A DNA stretch of 64,000 bases from JBHEBG01 sp046557915 (GCF_046557915.1 NZ_JBHEBG010000005.1:62001-126000); one strand, 5' to 3'. Positions 8,610 through 17,456 are shown, numbered from the stretch's first letter. A program made the numbers and translations. The notes: generated from the letters alone by a model not told the origin.

Positions 8610-11600
8610 ATGAGAATACCTATGAAAATTAATTTTAGTATCAAACAATACCCAAAGAGTCCTATTTGGCCCTTGCTATTTTTTCTTATGGCCACGGGTA
8701 GTTTACAAGCACAATATACCATCTACGGTCCCACCAATGTTAAGCAGGGAGAGGAACACTCATATACACTTAGTCCACCAGGTTCGGGGACAGTTAGGTG
8801 GTTTGTGCCAGCTTCAGCAACCATAATTAATCCCAATAATGGGGGCGTGGTAGTACGTTGGAATAGTCCAGGCACTTTTTTTGTCAACGCAAATTTCGAT
8901 ACTGGGGGTGCCTCTTTAAACGTTACGGTAACGGGTACGCCGCCACCATCGAATCCCAAGGTATTATCAACTACTTGCGGACGGGCCACGCTTGAAAAAA
9001 CAGGTGGTATCCCACCGGGGGTCACCTGGTTTTGGCAAGGCAAGAACTCCAATGGTGAAAACGATAGTGCTATTCTAAATGCGGCTACCAACAATTATAC
9101 CGCTGATCAAGGTTCCGGATATTATTATATCAAGGCAAGAAGAAATAGCGACTTACAATGGAGCGCCGTCTCCGGTAGGGTTTACGTTACTATCCCGACA
9201 ACACCGACCTTACCCGCGACACCAACCATACAACCTGTTTGTGGCACGTCTAACGTTACACTTTCGCTGACCGGGACGAGCGGTATCACCTATAAGTGGT
9301 ACAATCCGCAGGGGCAGCAAGTAGGTAGCGGTAATTCCTATACTGTAAACAACGTGGCAACTACAATGAACTATTCGGTGAAGGCACAGGTCAACGGGAC
9401 GGATTGTCTCAGTTCTTCCCGTACGGTACAGGTGTCACCCAATACCATCCCTTTGCAAACGGATGACGAAAGGACAAATACCTGTGGGTCTTCCACTATT
9501 ACCCTACAGGCCATAAGCAGCGGTATCTCGCCCACTGATCCCTATATTGAACACCGCTGGTACGAATCCGCTTCTACCTCCATTTATACCCAAGGTACTG
9601 AGGTTGGCGGTGGGGCTTCCTACATTACACAGAAAACCGTGGTAGGGGTAAACAAGGATTACTGGGTAAGTGCCGTGTACAAAGGCTGCGAGGGACCACG
9701 GAAAAAAACATCGGCGGTATATTTAAACCCTGGCGCACCTACCATCACTTTTATCAATTATTCGGGTACACAATGTGGCCCTACGGCAGATTACGTATTG
9801 AGGGCCGTAGGTGGGGCAAGTGGAAGTGATTTTAAATGGTACGATGCCTCTGCCGGGGGAAACCTTTTGGGCCAGCAAAGAGATCTTACCTATACCCTGA
9901 ATAGCAGTGAGACCGTGAGCGGCCAGAAGATCCTATATCTTGGGGGTACCATAAAAAATGAAGTTGGGTGTTCCTTTCCCATTACACCGAGAAAGACCAT
10001 AACCATTACTATGGTCAATACCACCCAGACCCCTACCATAGTCCAACAGGCAAGTTGTGGCCCTGGTACCGTTACCTTTACGGCCTCTAGTATAACGGGG
10101 GATAGTTATAAGTGGTATGATGCCACGGGGGCACATATTACGGATGGGACTACTTTCACTACCCCTGTACTCACTTCATCCACAGGGTACAAGGTCGCTA
10201 CAGTGGTCAATGGATGCGAAGGCCCTAGGGTTGACATCACGGCAAATATTAACCCCGTTCCGGGAATTGCTACTGGGGACGATGTACAACGATGTGGGAG
10301 CGGAACGGTGACCCTGGTCGCCACATTGGGTTCCTATAGTGATGAAATACGGTGGTACGATGCACTCACTTCCGGGAATTTGGTAGGGACCGGAACCAGT
10401 TTCGTTACCCCTGCGTTGAGTACTTCCCAAACATATTATGCAGAAAGTTATAACACGGTTACGCTTTGTGCGGCTTCCGTGAGAGAACCCATTGAGGCAT
10501 CGGTCATAAGCCAAATAATCTATTATGCCGATCTGGATAATGATGGTCTTGGGGACCCCAACACGCCAAGTGCGCCCACTTGCGCACAACCAGCCAATTA
10601 TGTTTCCAACAACAACGACCAATGCCCTACGATCAACTCTGCCGATAACAGCTGCGTTATTACCCCGAGTACCGATCCCGAAGCCCATAACTATATCTAT
10701 ACCCGCACATATCAAAAAGAAAGTACCGTAGCCCTAGATCCCCAATTCTTTACAGAAAATGATGCCCTTATTCAACAGATAACCTATTTTGATGGTTTGG
10801 GCAGACCCAAGCAAAGTATAGGTATCCGGGCGGGTGGTAACCGTGAGGATATCGTTACCCATATAACTTATGACGGTTTCGGGAGACAAGACAAGGAGTA
10901 TCTACCCTATGCCGCCACAAGCATGGACGGTGCTTTGCAACCGAATGCCTTAGATAATACGGCGGCTTTTTACAATACCGAAAAATATGAGAACACCCTA
11001 AACCCCTACTCGGAAAAACATTTTGAACCTTCGTCCCTGAGCAGGGTGTTAGAACAAGCGGCACCGGGAGAGGACTGGGCGCTTGACAAAAATGCGGACA
11101 ACGACCATACCATAAAATATGAACATACTGCCAATGTAAGATCCGATTTTGTTAAACGTTACAAAGTGGTCTTTTTAAACAATGATACCCAAAAGCCCCA
11201 ACTTGTGGATGCCGGGGAGTACAAACCCTCACAATTGTACAAAACCATTACCAAGGATGAGAACTGGCAGGCCGAAGGGCTCATCTTCTATCCCAAGGAC
11301 TATACCACCGAAGAATATAAGGACAAGCAAGGACGGGTGGTTTTAAAGCGCACCTTCAGTGCAAGTAAGTGGCACGATACCTACTACGTCTATGACGATT
11401 TTGGAAATCTCACCTATGTACTGCCGCCAAAGTTCAATAGCTATGCCCTGATTTGGCAAAAAGACAATTTGGAGATGGTAAATTTGAATAATGTGTATTC
11501 ATTGTATGAGGACGGGCATGAGAGCACTTCCAATTCCGTATTTTATTATTTTAATATCTATATGAAACGATTATCTATCTTTTTTTCTGACTACAGTGGT

Positions 11601-14477
11601 CCAAAAGTTACTTTAAAAGAAGGGGAAGTACTAGATCTAGGTTTCGATTTTGATATTCCCGACGGACCCTTGGAAGGAAGCATTGGTGTTACCACGCTGC
11701 CAGACAGCTTTGAATGGGAGACAGATCATTATACGGCCTCCATCCAAAACGGGAAACTACATTTAACTGGGGACGGTACGATAGCGCATAAAGTATATGG
11801 CAATTTGTATTTGGATATCAGTGAACTCAGTACACCCACAAATATTACGGAAAACAACCTGAACGATCTGGCCTATCAATACAAATACGATCACAGAAAC
11901 CGGCTTATAGAAAAGAAGATTCCCGGCAAGGATTGGGAACGTATCGTTTATAATAAATTAGATCTACCCGTTTTAACACAGGATGCCAATCTAAAATCGG
12001 AAAACAGTTGGCTGTTCACCAAATACGATGCCTTTGGCAGGGTGGCCTATACCGGTAAGATCAATAATGCCACAGCAAGGGCCGATGCCCAATCAGAGGC
12101 AAATGGAATAGTTACACAGTACGAAGAACGGCTGCCCTTGGCAAATAATTTGAATGGAACCAACGTTTTTTATAGCCACAACGCCTACCCTCAAGATGCC
12201 ACAAACTTTGAGGTGCTTACCATTGCTTATTATGACGACTATATAGATCTGTCACCAGGGCTGGGCGGTACTGTTACCACCTACTATGGTTTAACCTCTA
12301 CAAAAAATACCAAAAGCCTGCCTACGGTAAACAAAGTACGGGTTTTGGGCACGGACTCTTGGATTACCTCGGTTACCTATTATGATGACAAGGCAAGGCC
12401 CATATATACCCATACCGTAAATCCGTATTTAAATACAACGGACATTGTGGAGAACAAGTTGGATTTTGTGGGCAGGATAGTGGAAACAAGGACCACCCAT
12501 AAAAAACAGGGACAGACCAATATTGTTACCTTGGATACCTTTGAGTACGACCCTGCTGGGCGTTTGCTGTCGCAAAAACAGAATATAAACGAACAAGGAG
12601 AGGAACTGATCGCCAAAAACCATTATGATGCCTTGGGGCAACTCATAAAAAAGGATGTGGGCCATACCAAGGCGCAACCCTTGCAAAAGGTAGATTATAC
12701 CTATACGGTAAGGGGATGGCTTAAGGCCATCAATGATCCCAACAATTTGGAACAAGACAACGATTTGTTTAGTTTTGGTCTAAACTATAACAGACCGGAC
12801 GGTGCAAGAAGTTATCTTAATATGCCGTTGTACAATGGTAACATAAGCCATGCCTATTGGAAAACGGCTAGTGAAAACAGTAACTTAAAGGAGTATACTT
12901 ATAGATATGATGCGCTCAATAGGTTGATGGAAGCCTATTTTGTGGAGGACCGCAGATTTCATTACAAGTTTAACACACGTGTTTACAATTATGACCGTAA
13001 CGGTAATATAGGAGGGTTGTTCCGTCTTATGCAACATCCCAACTATGAAAATGGTAGCGCAGGAATGGATTATTTAACCTATACCTACGATGGCGGCAAC
13101 ACGCTCTTGGCCGTTATGGACAGTTATGGTACCTCTGCGAACGTTAGGCAAGGTTTTAGGGATGGCAATACAGTAGGTAACGATTATGAATACGATCCCA
13201 ATGGCAATATGATCAAGGACCTTAATAAGGGCATTACGGACATCGATTACAACCATCTCAATCTGCCCGTTCAGGTGAACTTTGACAGTGGTGGTGTGAT
13301 AAACTATGTGTACGATGCCTCGGGCATAAAGTTGGAAAAGACAGCAAGCAACGGCACTTATACCGAATATGCAGATGGTTACATTTACGAAAACGATACG
13401 TTGCAGTTTTTCGACCATCCAGAAGGGTATGTAACCTCTGACGGTCAAGGAAATTTTGACTATGTGTATCAATTCCGTGACCACATCGACAATATACGTT
13501 TGAGCTATACCGATGCGGATGGTGACGGTTCTATTGACCCTTCCAACGAGATAATCGAGGAGAACAACTACTACCCCTTTGGGTTACAGCACAAGGGTTA
13601 CAATGAAGTGGTATCTCCGCTTGGGAACTCGGTGGCGCAACGTTGGAAATTTAGTGGCAAGGAATTTGATGAAAGTCTTGATATCGATACCTATGATTTT
13701 GGCGCAAGGAACTATGACCCTGCACTGGGCAGGTGGATGAACCTTGACCCCTTGGCCGAACAGATGCGTAGACACTCGCCATATAATTATGCATTTGACA
13801 ACCCGATATTCTTTATCGACCCCGATGGAATGATGCCGTTAGGTTTTGACGAATATGATGAAACTGAACAGGATGTTGCCGAACAAATAGCTATGGAAAA
13901 ACAAGGTTTTCCGCAACATATTGCAGGAAATGCAGGTGCCAACGATAATAATGGTAATTGCTGCGATTCTATAGTAGACTTTTTCAATTCTGCTCTTTCA
14001 TTGTTTGGACTTTCTGATAATACTATTGGGGAAAGAATCCAACAAGAAATGGAAGGTGGCGATGATTTTGTGCAAAAATCTGTAAATGTAAACTTGCCAT
14101 CTGCAAAGCAGATTATCATTAACAATAAAGATCAATTATTAGATACAGCCCAATTATTACAAGACGTTGGCGATGGAGCAGCTTTGGCTGGCTATACCCT
14201 AACTTTGACAGTGGTCGGTGCCGAAATTGGAATACCTTTAGCAGCAATTGGGAATGGGATATCCACGGCAGGGAGTGCTCTTGAAATTACAGTGCATTTG
14301 ACAACATCCGATATACAAAGTGCTGCTAACGAAGCTGGTTGGGTTGTAGCTGGTGAATTAGTCGATGCGGCATTAAGAAAAGTGCCTGGAGGCAGCCAAC
14401 TCGGCCAGGAAATTATTAAACAGAATGGTTCTATGAAGGTTATATTGACCGAACGTGTTGTAGAATCACAAGAATAA
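8610..14477 (+). CDS. RHS repeat-associated polymorphic toxin with Ig-like N-terminal repeats and DUF6443 domain
   Basis: A 1955-residue secreted RHS protein. A signal peptide (residues about 17-36 after MKINF) precedes six or so Ig/PKD-like repeats (WY...N-type, starting with paired Cys) up to about residue 630. Next come a calcium-binding DLDNDGLGD segment near 640 and a DUF6443-type region (about 690-830, YFDGLGRPKQSI). YD repeats run to about 1690, with an unusual ~110-residue insert (about 950-1070) after YVLPPK. The core ends at about 1743 with GARNYDPALGRWMNLDPLAE and FFIDPDG. The last ~212 residues are the variable C-terminal (toxin) region. It has an acidic Cys-Cys stretch and a hydrophobic Gly-rich segment (DGAALAGYTLTLTVVGAEIG) that could cross a membrane. 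I recognise no catalytic motif in it. Confidence 0.9.
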   Translation: MRIPMKINFSIKQYPKSPIWPLLFFLMATGSLQAQYTIYGPTNVKQGEEHSYTLSPPGSGTVRWFVPASATIINPNNGGVVVRWNSPGTFFVNANFDTGGASLNVTVTGTPPPSNPKVLSTTCGRATLEKTGGIPPGVTWFWQGKNSNGENDSAILNAATNNYTADQGSGYYYIKARRNSDLQWSAVSGRVYVTIPTTPTLPATPTIQPVCGTSNVTLSLTGTSGITYKWYNPQGQQVGSGNSYTVNNVATTMNYSVKAQVNGTDCLSSSRTVQVSPNTIPLQTDDERTNTCGSSTITLQAISSGISPTDPYIEHRWYESASTSIYTQGTEVGGGASYITQKTVVGVNKDYWVSAVYKGCEGPRKKTSAVYLNPGAPTITFINYSGTQCGPTADYVLRAVGGASGSDFKWYDASAGGNLLGQQRDLTYTLNSSETVSGQKILYLGGTIKNEVGCSFPITPRKTITITMVNTTQTPTIVQQASCGPGTVTFTASSITGDSYKWYDATGAHITDGTTFTTPVLTSSTGYKVATVVNGCEGPRVDITANINPVPGIATGDDVQRCGSGTVTLVATLGSYSDEIRWYDALTSGNLVGTGTSFVTPALSTSQTYYAESYNTVTLCAASVREPIEASVISQIIYYADLDNDGLGDPNTPSAPTCAQPANYVSNNNDQCPTINSADNSCVITPSTDPEAHNYIYTRTYQKESTVALDPQFFTENDALIQQITYFDGLGRPKQSIGIRAGGNREDIVTHITYDGFGRQDKEYLPYAATSMDGALQPNALDNTAAFYNTEKYENTLNPYSEKHFEPSSLSRVLEQAAPGEDWALDKNADNDHTIKYEHTANVRSDFVKRYKVVFLNNDTQKPQLVDAGEYKPSQLYKTITKDENWQAEGLIFYPKDYTTEEYKDKQGRVVLKRTFSASKWHDTYYVYDDFGNLTYVLPPKFNSYALIWQKDNLEMVNLNNVYSLYEDGHESTSNSVFYYFNIYMKRLSIFFSDYSGPKVTLKEGEVLDLGFDFDIPDGPLEGSIGVTTLPDSFEWETDHYTASIQNGKLHLTGDGTIAHKVYGNLYLDISELSTPTNITENNLNDLAYQYKYDHRNRLIEKKIPGKDWERIVYNKLDLPVLTQDANLKSENSWLFTKYDAFGRVAYTGKINNATARADAQSEANGIVTQYEERLPLANNLNGTNVFYSHNAYPQDATNFEVLTIAYYDDYIDLSPGLGGTVTTYYGLTSTKNTKSLPTVNKVRVLGTDSWITSVTYYDDKARPIYTHTVNPYLNTTDIVENKLDFVGRIVETRTTHKKQGQTNIVTLDTFEYDPAGRLLSQKQNINEQGEELIAKNHYDALGQLIKKDVGHTKAQPLQKVDYTYTVRGWLKAINDPNNLEQDNDLFSFGLNYNRPDGARSYLNMPLYNGNISHAYWKTASENSNLKEYTYRYDALNRLMEAYFVEDRRFHYKFNTRVYNYDRNGNIGGLFRLMQHPNYENGSAGMDYLTYTYDGGNTLLAVMDSYGTSANVRQGFRDGNTVGNDYEYDPNGNMIKDLNKGITDIDYNHLNLPVQVNFDSGGVINYVYDASGIKLEKTASNGTYTEYADGYIYENDTLQFFDHPEGYVTSDGQGNFDYVYQFRDHIDNIRLSYTDADGDGSIDPSNEIIEENNYYPFGLQHKGYNEVVSPLGNSVAQRWKFSGKEFDESLDIDTYDFGARNYDPALGRWMNLDPLAEQMRRHSPYNYAFDNPIFFIDPDGMMPLGFDEYDETEQDVAEQIAMEKQGFPQHIAGNAGANDNNGNCCDSIVDFFNSALSLFGLSDNTIGERIQQEMEGGDDFVQKSVNVNLPSAKQIIINNKDQLLDTAQLLQDVGDGAALAGYTLTLTVVGAEIGIPLAAIGNGISTAGSALEITVHLTTSDIQSAANEAGWVVAGELVDAALRKVPGGSQLGQEIIKQNGSMKVILTERVVESQE

Positions 14478-14482
14478 ATATA

Positions 14483-14665
14483 ATGAGTAAGATAAATTGG
14501 TTTGGTATTTTATTGACCTTAAGTGGTATCATTTATTTGGTCACCCTTTTTTTGAGGCGAAGCCCCAATGAAGGTAATTTATGGGATAAATCGATGTTGT
14601 TCAGAGGTATTGTAGGAGGGTTAGCACTTATCGCAATTGGTCTTGTAATGGTTTTTAGTGAATAG
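14483..14665 (+). CDS. small two-helix membrane protein, candidate immunity protein
   Basis: A 60-residue protein with two predicted transmembrane helices (WFGILLTLSGIIYLVTLFL and GIVGGLALIAIGLVMVF) joined by a short charged loop. It starts 5 bp after the RHS stop codon and ends before a strong terminator, so it closes the RHS operon. Genes in that place usually encode the immunity partner of the RHS C-terminus. A membrane immunity protein would fit the hydrophobic segment of that toxin end. No family is recognised; the role is inferred from position alone. Confidence 0.6.
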   Translation: MSKINWFGILLTLSGIIYLVTLFLRRSPNEGNLWDKSMLFRGIVGGLALIAIGLVMVFSE

Positions 14666-14725
14666 ATTAACCAAAATTACAGTGTCAAGTAAACATTGAA
14701 ATAACTCCAATAAACTTTTGAAAAC

Positions 14726-14750
14726 AAAACCACCTTCGGGTGGTTTTTTT
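14726..14750 (+). terminator. Rho-independent terminator of the RHS operon
   Basis: AAAACCACC (14726-14734), TTCG loop, GGTGGTTTT (14739-14747) and a run of seven T. A near-perfect stem with a stable UUCG loop. Confidence 0.92.
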
Positions 14751-14795
14751 ATGCATTGAAGTGAAGCAACATTTTTGGAAAAGAAATCCCCGCTA

Positions 14796-14819
14796 GCGCG
14801 AGCATCTTTCTGCTCGTGC
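14796..14819. repeat. short GC-rich hairpin
   Basis: GCGCGAGCA (14796-14804) and TGCTCGTGC (14811-14819) pair with one G-U position around a TCTTTC loop. There is no T-run after it, so it does not look like a terminator. It lies just before the first copy of the 160-bp repeat. Confidence 0.55.
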
Positions 14820-14825
14820 GGTGAA

Positions 14826-14985
14826 GAGTAAGCGATAACGATAAGAAATATAAAGAATAGAAGAACCACGTTCCCGATAGCTATGGGGAGCTATGTTTTT
14901 TTTATTTGGCGAATGATTGTGAATAGCTTTCTTCTCCCAAGTATTGGTGAGGAAAGCTTCGAGCGGTACCATTACGCCATGGCGA
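14826..14985 (+). repeat. 160-bp diverged direct repeat, copy 1 (5' flank of the RHS cassette graveyard)
   Basis: Runs from GAGTAAGCGATAACG to CCATTACGCCATGGCG and matches 17193-17352 along its whole length at roughly 75-80% by eye, with small indels. Shared blocks include AAGAAATATAAA, AGAACCA, ATAGCTAT, CTTCTCCCAAGTAT, GAGCGGTACCATTA and GCCATGGCG. The middle holds a decayed dyad (AACCACGTTCCCGATAGCTAT ... GGGGAGCTATG, then TTTTTTTT) that looks like an old terminator stem. Confidence 0.85.
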
Positions 14986-15092
14986 AGTTTCCGATCAGGT
15001 TTTGTGCCAACAAAAATACCTATGGGAGAAGTGTATTTTCTTTTGTTTCATTTTCTTTGGACAAGCAAAGAAAATGAAAGAATCCCTATATT

Positions 15093-15269
15093 TACAACGC
15101 CACGGGTACAAAGCAAAAGAAGGTTGTAAGCACGGGGGCCAATACCGAGTATGCCGGCAATTATGTGTACGAGAACAGTTCATTGAAATTTTTTAACCAG
15201 GCAGAAGGCTATGTAGAGCCCAATGGTAGCGACTGGGACTATGTGTACCTCATGGGAAACTCCTTTTAA
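15093..15269 (+). pseudogene. remnant of an RHS repeat core
   Basis: Frame 15093-15269 encodes YNATGTKQKKVVSTG, TEYAGNYVYENSSLKFFN and QAEGYVEP...DYVYLMGNSF, then a stop. This matches the part of the intact RHS protein that reads YDASGIKLEK, TEYADGYIYEN, LQFFDHPEGYV and FDYVYQF. It has no start codon of its own and breaks off where the RHS protein would continue with HIDNIRLSY. It is therefore a leftover piece of a former RHS gene or displaced cassette. Confidence 0.82.
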
Positions 15270-15399
15270 TATTTATATTAGAGTTCGTTCAGGAGAAAAT
15301 TCGATTGACTACCAAACGGCAGAGTATTTTATGTCTAATTTTGTTGCCATAGAGAAAATGCTTTATGGAGGTTTAAAAGAACAACAAAAACCAAGATTA

Positions 15400-15759
15400 A
15401 TGAAATATTTAGGAAAAACACTAGCTATTATTATAATCATTGGGATAATAACAGTTACCGCATGGTACTATTTAAAAGTACCTCCTTTAAAGATAAGTCC
15501 AGATAAAATTATCGAAAATTACGAAAATGAGAGTTATGTAGGCGTTGTCCTTGACAAGTATATAGATCAAGAGCAGCATGGTTATCATAAAATTGTTTTG
15601 AAAGAAAAGGATGGGCAAAGAATTATATTGCTTGACGACGAAATAAGTAGTGTGTTCAACTATATTAAAAAAGGAGATACACTGCAAAAAGTTTCTGGAA
15701 GCCTAAAAATTCATTTGAAACGGCAGGATGTTGATACATTACTATTGATGAAATTTTAA
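15400..15759 (+). CDS. orphan membrane-anchored protein, candidate RHS-array immunity gene
   Basis: A 119-residue protein: a short basic N-terminus, one transmembrane helix (TLAIIIIIGIITVTAWYYL), then a soluble beta-rich tail (VGVVLDKYIDQEQHGYHKIV, LLDDEISSVFNYIKKG) with no family I know. The start is uncertain: the ATG at 15400 gives the cleanest membrane-anchor layout, but an in-frame ATG at 15331 would add a charged N-terminal segment. The open frame further upstream overlaps the RHS remnant in another phase and is not coding. The gene is AT-rich compared with the RHS core and sits between two RHS core fragments, where an immunity gene of a lost toxin would lie. Function inferred from place only. 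Confidence 0.6.
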   Translation: MKYLGKTLAIIIIIGIITVTAWYYLKVPPLKISPDKIIENYENESYVGVVLDKYIDQEQHGYHKIVLKEKDGQRIILLDDEISSVFNYIKKGDTLQKVSGSLKIHLKRQDVDTLLLMKF

Positions 15760-15814
15760 CAAATAATCAGTTATGGGATTTTGGTTCTTGGATTGATGGG
15801 ATAAAACAACATGG

Positions 15815-16678
15815 ATGGAGATGGAGGAGTCACTTGGGTATGACATGATGGAGATGAGCATGAGGCATTATGATCCTGCCCTAGGCCGTTTCTCTACAAT
15901 GGATCCAGTAACACATCATCAATATTCACCCTACCAAGGTTATGACAACAATCCAATCTTTTGGTCCGATCCAAGTGGTGCTGATAGTGACGAATATGAT
16001 CATAGCCAACAGACCTTCTTCCAAAGTAGTTTCTTAAATCAAAGTGGAGGACATTGGACCGACCAGTTAAAGGGCATTGATGGGGATAAAAAGTCTGAAA
16101 AAAACGATGATTCTTCTGAAACTCAAGATTCGCAGGAAAAAGGAGTCTGCGAAACTTGTCCTAAAAAGATTGATTTGAATGAAAGTCCGGAAAGTATTAT
16201 AAACGCATTTATTCTGTGGAGTAGATATATTGACAATCAGAATAATGAACGTAGGAACGTATCAGATGCTCTAATTCGGAAAGTAAATGCAGAATCTGAC
16301 GGGGTGATGAAGTTACTTCACTTTCTTTTTGGAACAGGTGCTTCCGCTGAAAATACAACTGAATTCATTTATGAAGATTCGGGAGTAATTATTGGCGTTC
16401 AGGAAGGTTACTTCGTTGGTAAACCTGATAATCTCTTGATGTCAGTATATAAGGATAGTCGTTATATTAGGGTAGACGGGAAGAAAGTAATGCAATACGA
16501 AATTAATATCAGGGGGCCAATACCTGAGAATTGTACAAATTGTGGTGACATACCTATAATATTTGCACGTTTTACTGATAGTAATGTTAGAAATAGTGTT
16601 TTAGGTAAAATTAGAAGTGACATATACGAAGAGAAATTTCCAGATGCTCCAAGTACATATCATATGAAAAAGTTTTAA
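15815..16678 (+). CDS. displaced RHS C-terminal cassette (core end plus unknown toxin domain)
   Basis: 287 residues. The first ~55 are the end of an RHS core (EESLGYDMMEMSMRHYDPAL, GRFSTMDPVTHHQYSPYQGY, DNNPIFWSDPSGAD). After DPSG comes an unrelated, acidic, AT-rich domain with two CxxC pairs (CETCPKK and CTNCGD) and no catalytic motif I recognise. The frame opens only a few codons upstream of the ATG at 15815, after a TGA, so no signal peptide or shell belongs to it. This is the form of an orphan toxin tip that can replace the C-terminus of a full-length RHS gene by recombination in the core. It may be expressed from its own ATG or be silent. The next gene, 16 bp on, is its likely immunity partner. 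Confidence 0.75.
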   Translation: MEMEESLGYDMMEMSMRHYDPALGRFSTMDPVTHHQYSPYQGYDNNPIFWSDPSGADSDEYDHSQQTFFQSSFLNQSGGHWTDQLKGIDGDKKSEKNDDSSETQDSQEKGVCETCPKKIDLNESPESIINAFILWSRYIDNQNNERRNVSDALIRKVNAESDGVMKLLHFLFGTGASAENTTEFIYEDSGVIIGVQEGYFVGKPDNLLMSVYKDSRYIRVDGKKVMQYEINIRGPIPENCTNCGDIPIIFARFTDSNVRNSVLGKIRSDIYEEKFPDAPSTYHMKKF

Positions 16679-16694
16679 TCTTAATGTTTGTGAT

Positions 16695-17126
16695 ATGAGA
16701 AATTACATATTCTATTTCATTTATTTTATTTTATTTTCATGCAGTCCTCAGGATTCTAAAATAGAAGACCTTAAAGGGAATTGGTATCTACAATACCAAG
16801 TCAAATTTGAAGATGAATATTTTGAATTATACATTAATGAAGAATTAATATATTACTATTCTTCTCAAGGAATGTTGAAGCCACTTAAATACAAAATTGA
16901 AAATGGGGAGTTGTTTGTTGAAAATAGAGTTTCGGGAAAGCTTGAGAACAAAGGCGCCATTCACTATTCAAATGGTGTATTTACAATCGAAATTTTTAAT
17001 GAGAAAATTAGTCTATTAAGGATTGACAATGAGCCATTTGTTGAAGATATTATTAAAGGAAGAATTAAAGAAAAGGATTACCGAAATTATTTTCATAAAA
17101 GATATTCTAAGTGGTTGGGCGAATAG
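16695..17126 (+). CDS. small lipoprotein, probable immunity protein of the displaced RHS cassette
   Basis: A 143-residue protein with a lipoprotein signal (IYFILFSCSPQ, lipobox Cys16) and a Glu/Lys/Asn-rich beta-type domain that loosely resembles lipocalin-like DUF proteins (DLKGNWYLQYQV near the start). It lies 16 bp after the displaced RHS tip and on the same strand. Its composition is markedly more AT-rich than the surrounding core genes, as is common for exchanged toxin/immunity cassettes. A lipoprotein would guard the periplasm or inner membrane. No family match is claimed. Confidence 0.65.
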   Translation: MRNYIFYFIYFILFSCSPQDSKIEDLKGNWYLQYQVKFEDEYFELYINEELIYYYSSQGMLKPLKYKIENGELFVENRVSGKLENKGAIHYSNGVFTIEIFNEKISLLRIDNEPFVEDIIKGRIKEKDYRNYFHKRYSKWLGE

Positions 17127-17192
17127 GGTAATGTTCCAAATTGGCACTTTTACCAGCCCCACTCCCACTGGTTTATAACTAGTGGCGATTAT

Positions 17193-17352
17193 GAGTAAGC
17201 GATAACGGTAAGAAATATAAATAAGATAAGAACCATGGTCCTAATAGCTATCGAGGGAGCTGTGGTTTTTTATTTGACAAATAATCGTTGATAGTTTCCT
17301 TCTCCCAAGTATAGGATTGGAAAGCTACGAGCGGTACCATTATGCCATGGCG
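17193..17352 (+). repeat. 160-bp diverged direct repeat, copy 2 (3' flank of the RHS cassette graveyard)
   Basis: Second copy of the repeat at 14826-14985, same orientation. It starts GAGTAAGCGATAACGGTAAG and ends CCATTATGCCATGGCG. Its dyad (AGAACCATGGTCC ... GGAGCTGTGGTT, then TTTTTT) is better preserved as a terminator and could end transcription of the cassette. The rest of 17127-17456 holds a small hairpin (CCACT 17165-17169 with AGTGG 17181-17185) and presumably the oxyR promoter, which I could not place. Confidence 0.85.
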
Positions 17353-17456
17353 TAATGGCCAAGGTTCTAAATCGTAAATAGGGTAACTAAATTTTTACTT
17401 TCATCATAAGTTTTATTGATAGTTTTTATTAATTTTATATCACTAAACTATACTCA

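Noticed and set aside
8610..14477. Frameshift or split of the RHS gene
   Set aside because: The frame is continuous from signal peptide to tip, and the odd internal segment is in frame.
15223..15399. Upstream extension of the orphan membrane-protein gene
   Set aside because: The first part overlaps the RHS remnant in another phase, and the residues before 15331 look random; the start at 15331 or 15400 is more credible.
17165..17185. CCACT/AGTGG hairpin as a terminator of the immunity gene
   Set aside because: The stem is short and no T-run follows; the dyad in repeat copy 2 is the better candidate.
14826..17352. The two 160-bp repeats as ends of an insertion sequence or integrative element
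   Set aside because: They are direct, not inverted, too diverged for a recent event, and there is no transposase, integrase or target duplication between or beside them.
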